Shown piece after piece: positions 53,420 to 55,104 of a stretch of DNA of 55,104 nt. Under the pieces are notes generated by a model that searched no databases, was not told the DNA's origin, and saw only the letters and a program-made list of their open reading frames with translations. The position numbers and the translations under genes are program-made. This stretch comes from Betaproteobacteria bacterium. Its GTDB lineage: Bacteria; Pseudomonadota; Gammaproteobacteria; Burkholderiales; SG8-41. Location: positions 1 through 55,104 of the forward strand of contig RPOR01000010.1 in assembly GCA_003820645.1 (NCBI GenBank). Direction: 5' to 3'. The first letter of the stretch is position 1. The number at the start of each line of letters is the position of its first letter.

Positions 53420-55104
53420 ATGCCCGCACTTTGTCGCGCTGTTACCGTTCTGCTGCTCGCCTGCCTGCTGACTACAGCAGCTGCGCGGGCGGCCGAAGCC
53501 CCGGAGGGTTTCGAGGCCACCCGAAATTTGGCTCAGGCTGGTGCCGTTGATCTTGCGCTGGGCCGCATCAATACCCTGCAGCCGCCGGATACCGTTGCCC
53601 CGCAGTGGGTGGAATGGGAGCGCTTGCGTCTGCAATTGCTGGTGCAATCGGGTCGCTATGATGAAGTGTTGCAGCGGGCGGGACGGCTGTCATTACCGGT
53701 GCGACCCGGTGCACACGCCGAACTGCATGCGCTTGCTGCCCGTGCCGGCCTTGCGCTGGGGCGCGGAGCCGTCGCCCGTGAGCATGCCGGCCGCGCGCTG
53801 TGGTCGCCGGGAGTCGATGCCGCTACGTTGCGCGAACTGCGGCTGGTGGTGATCCGCAGTTATGCCGGCGAATCCCGTGCCGATGATGCGTACCGCAGCA
53901 TGCTGCGGTACGAGCAGGACTACCGGCCGCTGAATGTCGCAGCGGCGACTGTTTTTGTCGATGCGCTGCTCGATCTCGGGTTGGCCAAGGAGGCCGTCAA
54001 CTGGCTGGGCCTGCTTGAGGAGCGCGGTGCAACCAAGCTGCGGTTGCGGCTCCACACGGGCGTAACTGCGCCCCAGGCTGCGGTGACGCAGGCGCGCACC
54101 GCATCGGCGCGAAGCAACGATCCGGCCTGGTGGCGGATCCTGGGGGAGGCCGCCGAGCGCCAGAAAAACGCTGCGCTGCGCATCGAGGCGCTTGAACAGC
54201 TGCTCAATGTAAAGCGTGGCGTCGACGTGACCGTCCCGGAGCCTGACCCGAGCAGTCTGTGGGATGCCTATGCCGGTTATGCCCGCGATGCCGCCAATAC
54301 CCACCATTTGCTGGCTGATGATGACGCGAACTGGCTGGAGTTCGCGACCCGCCGGCGCGCATCCGAACCGGTGGTCGCGCGCGCCTACGTTGCCTATCTT
54401 GCACGCCATGCGCGCGTCGCTGCCGTACGGCAGAGCGCGCAGGCGCGGCTCGCTGCCGATTATGGCGACGCCAAATTGCCACGCACCGGCCTGCGCGTAT
54501 TCGGTGCCTGGCCGGGCGGTCCCGGCGCGCTCACGACGCAAACCCGGCATGCCCTGGGCGCGCTGGCCGAACGAATCGGCGATTATCCGCAGGCGTTGCA
54601 GTACCTGCAGGGACTGCCGGCCCCGCAGCAAATGCCGACAGCGACATGGCAACTGCGCCAGACGGCACTGGCGTTGCGTGCGGGGCGGGTGAATCTTGCC
54701 GCGGATATGGTGCGGCAACTCGCGGCAGTGCAGTCGGCGATTCCGGCAGCGCAAGTGCCGGAGTGGATCGTGCTCGCGCAGCAATTGACGGACCACGGTC
54801 TGCACGATGCCGCGCAGGTGTTATTTGAACGCGCGCTGCCGCATGCCGATGCTGCACAGGCACGCCTCGTACTGTCCGGTATTGCGCGCATTCATGACGC
54901 ACGCAACCAGCCGTTGCTTGCCGCGGAGTTCTATCTGCGTTCGGCGTTGCGGACGCCGACACCTGATGCCGCCGCGGCCGAAGCGCGGCTGCGGGCGGGC
55001 CTCAGTCTCGCGCGCGCCGGGTTGGGCGATGATGCCCGGGCGCAGTTCGAATGGCTGCTGAAGAATGCCCGCGACCCCGCGCAGATTGCGGTGGCACGGC
55101 GCGA
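53420..55104 (+). CDS. Secreted TPR-like repeat protein, truncated by window edge
   Basis: Open frame to window end: signal peptide MPALCRAVTVLLLACLLTTAAARAAEA then repeated alpha-helical AxxxLxxxGRxxEA-type segments. Confidence 0.65.
   Translation, partial: MPALCRAVTVLLLACLLTTAAARAAEAPEGFEATRNLAQAGAVDLALGRINTLQPPDTVAPQWVEWERLRLQLLVQSGRYDEVLQRAGRLSLPVRPGAHAELHALAARAGLALGRGAVAREHAGRALWSPGVDAATLRELRLVVIRSYAGESRADDAYRSMLRYEQDYRPLNVAAATVFVDALLDLGLAKEAVNWLGLLEERGATKLRLRLHTGVTAPQAAVTQARTASARSNDPAWWRILGEAAERQKNAALRIEALEQLLNVKRGVDVTVPEPDPSSLWDAYAGYARDAANTHHLLADDDANWLEFATRRRASEPVVARAYVAYLARHARVAAVRQSAQARLAADYGDAKLPRTGLRVFGAWPGGPGALTTQTRHALGALAERIGDYPQALQYLQGLPAPQQMPTATWQLRQTALALRAGRVNLAADMVRQLAAVQSAIPAAQVPEWIVLAQQLTDHGLHDAAQVLFERALPHADAAQARLVLSGIARIHDARNQPLLAAEFYLRSALRTPTPDAAAAEARLRAGLSLARAGLGDDARAQFEWLLKNARDPAQIAVARR

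Overview
GC-rich chromosomal window, most likely from a betaproteobacterium (inferred from gene content and order). Roughly 50 protein genes and one structured RNA (rnpB) can be supported; most of the window is conserved core genome. (1) Positions 1-10.2 kb hold an accessory-looking module. A MerR-type regulator with a CarH/LitR-like B12-binding domain is divergent from folE2, an FAD-dependent amine-oxidase-like protein, DUF1365, a CFA-synthase-like methyltransferase, a chalcone-isomerase-like protein, an MFS transporter, a DUF3833 lipoprotein, an SDR and an NTF2-like protein. Behind the regulator lie DUF2256, an apparent cryptochrome/photolyase N-terminal remnant, a ferritin-like di-iron protein and the hldE/rfaE2 end. 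(2) 10.2-16.1 kb: dolP-like, gmhA/diaA, yraN, lpoA, rsmI, pyrC, a gamma-glutamylcyclotransferase and rnpB. (3) 16.3-35.1 kb: complete dcw cluster (mraZ to ftsZ) plus lpxC. (4) 35.1-48.9 kb: dciA-like, M23 peptidase, secA, argJ, an AAA ATPase, a MutT-ThiE fusion, yacG, zapD, coaE, pilD, pilC, a CorC-like protein and ccsA. (5) 49-55.1 kb: ffh, a nitroreductase, rpsP-rimM-trmD-rplS and a truncated TPR-like protein. The observations most worth following are the light/B12-regulator-linked lipid-modification module with its candidate TGGACA operators, the cryptochrome remnant, an RNase P RNA with an expanded P12 region, and a terminator-like hairpin just before the secA start codon with no room for a downstream promoter. 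No CRISPR array, tRNA, transposase or phage gene was seen.
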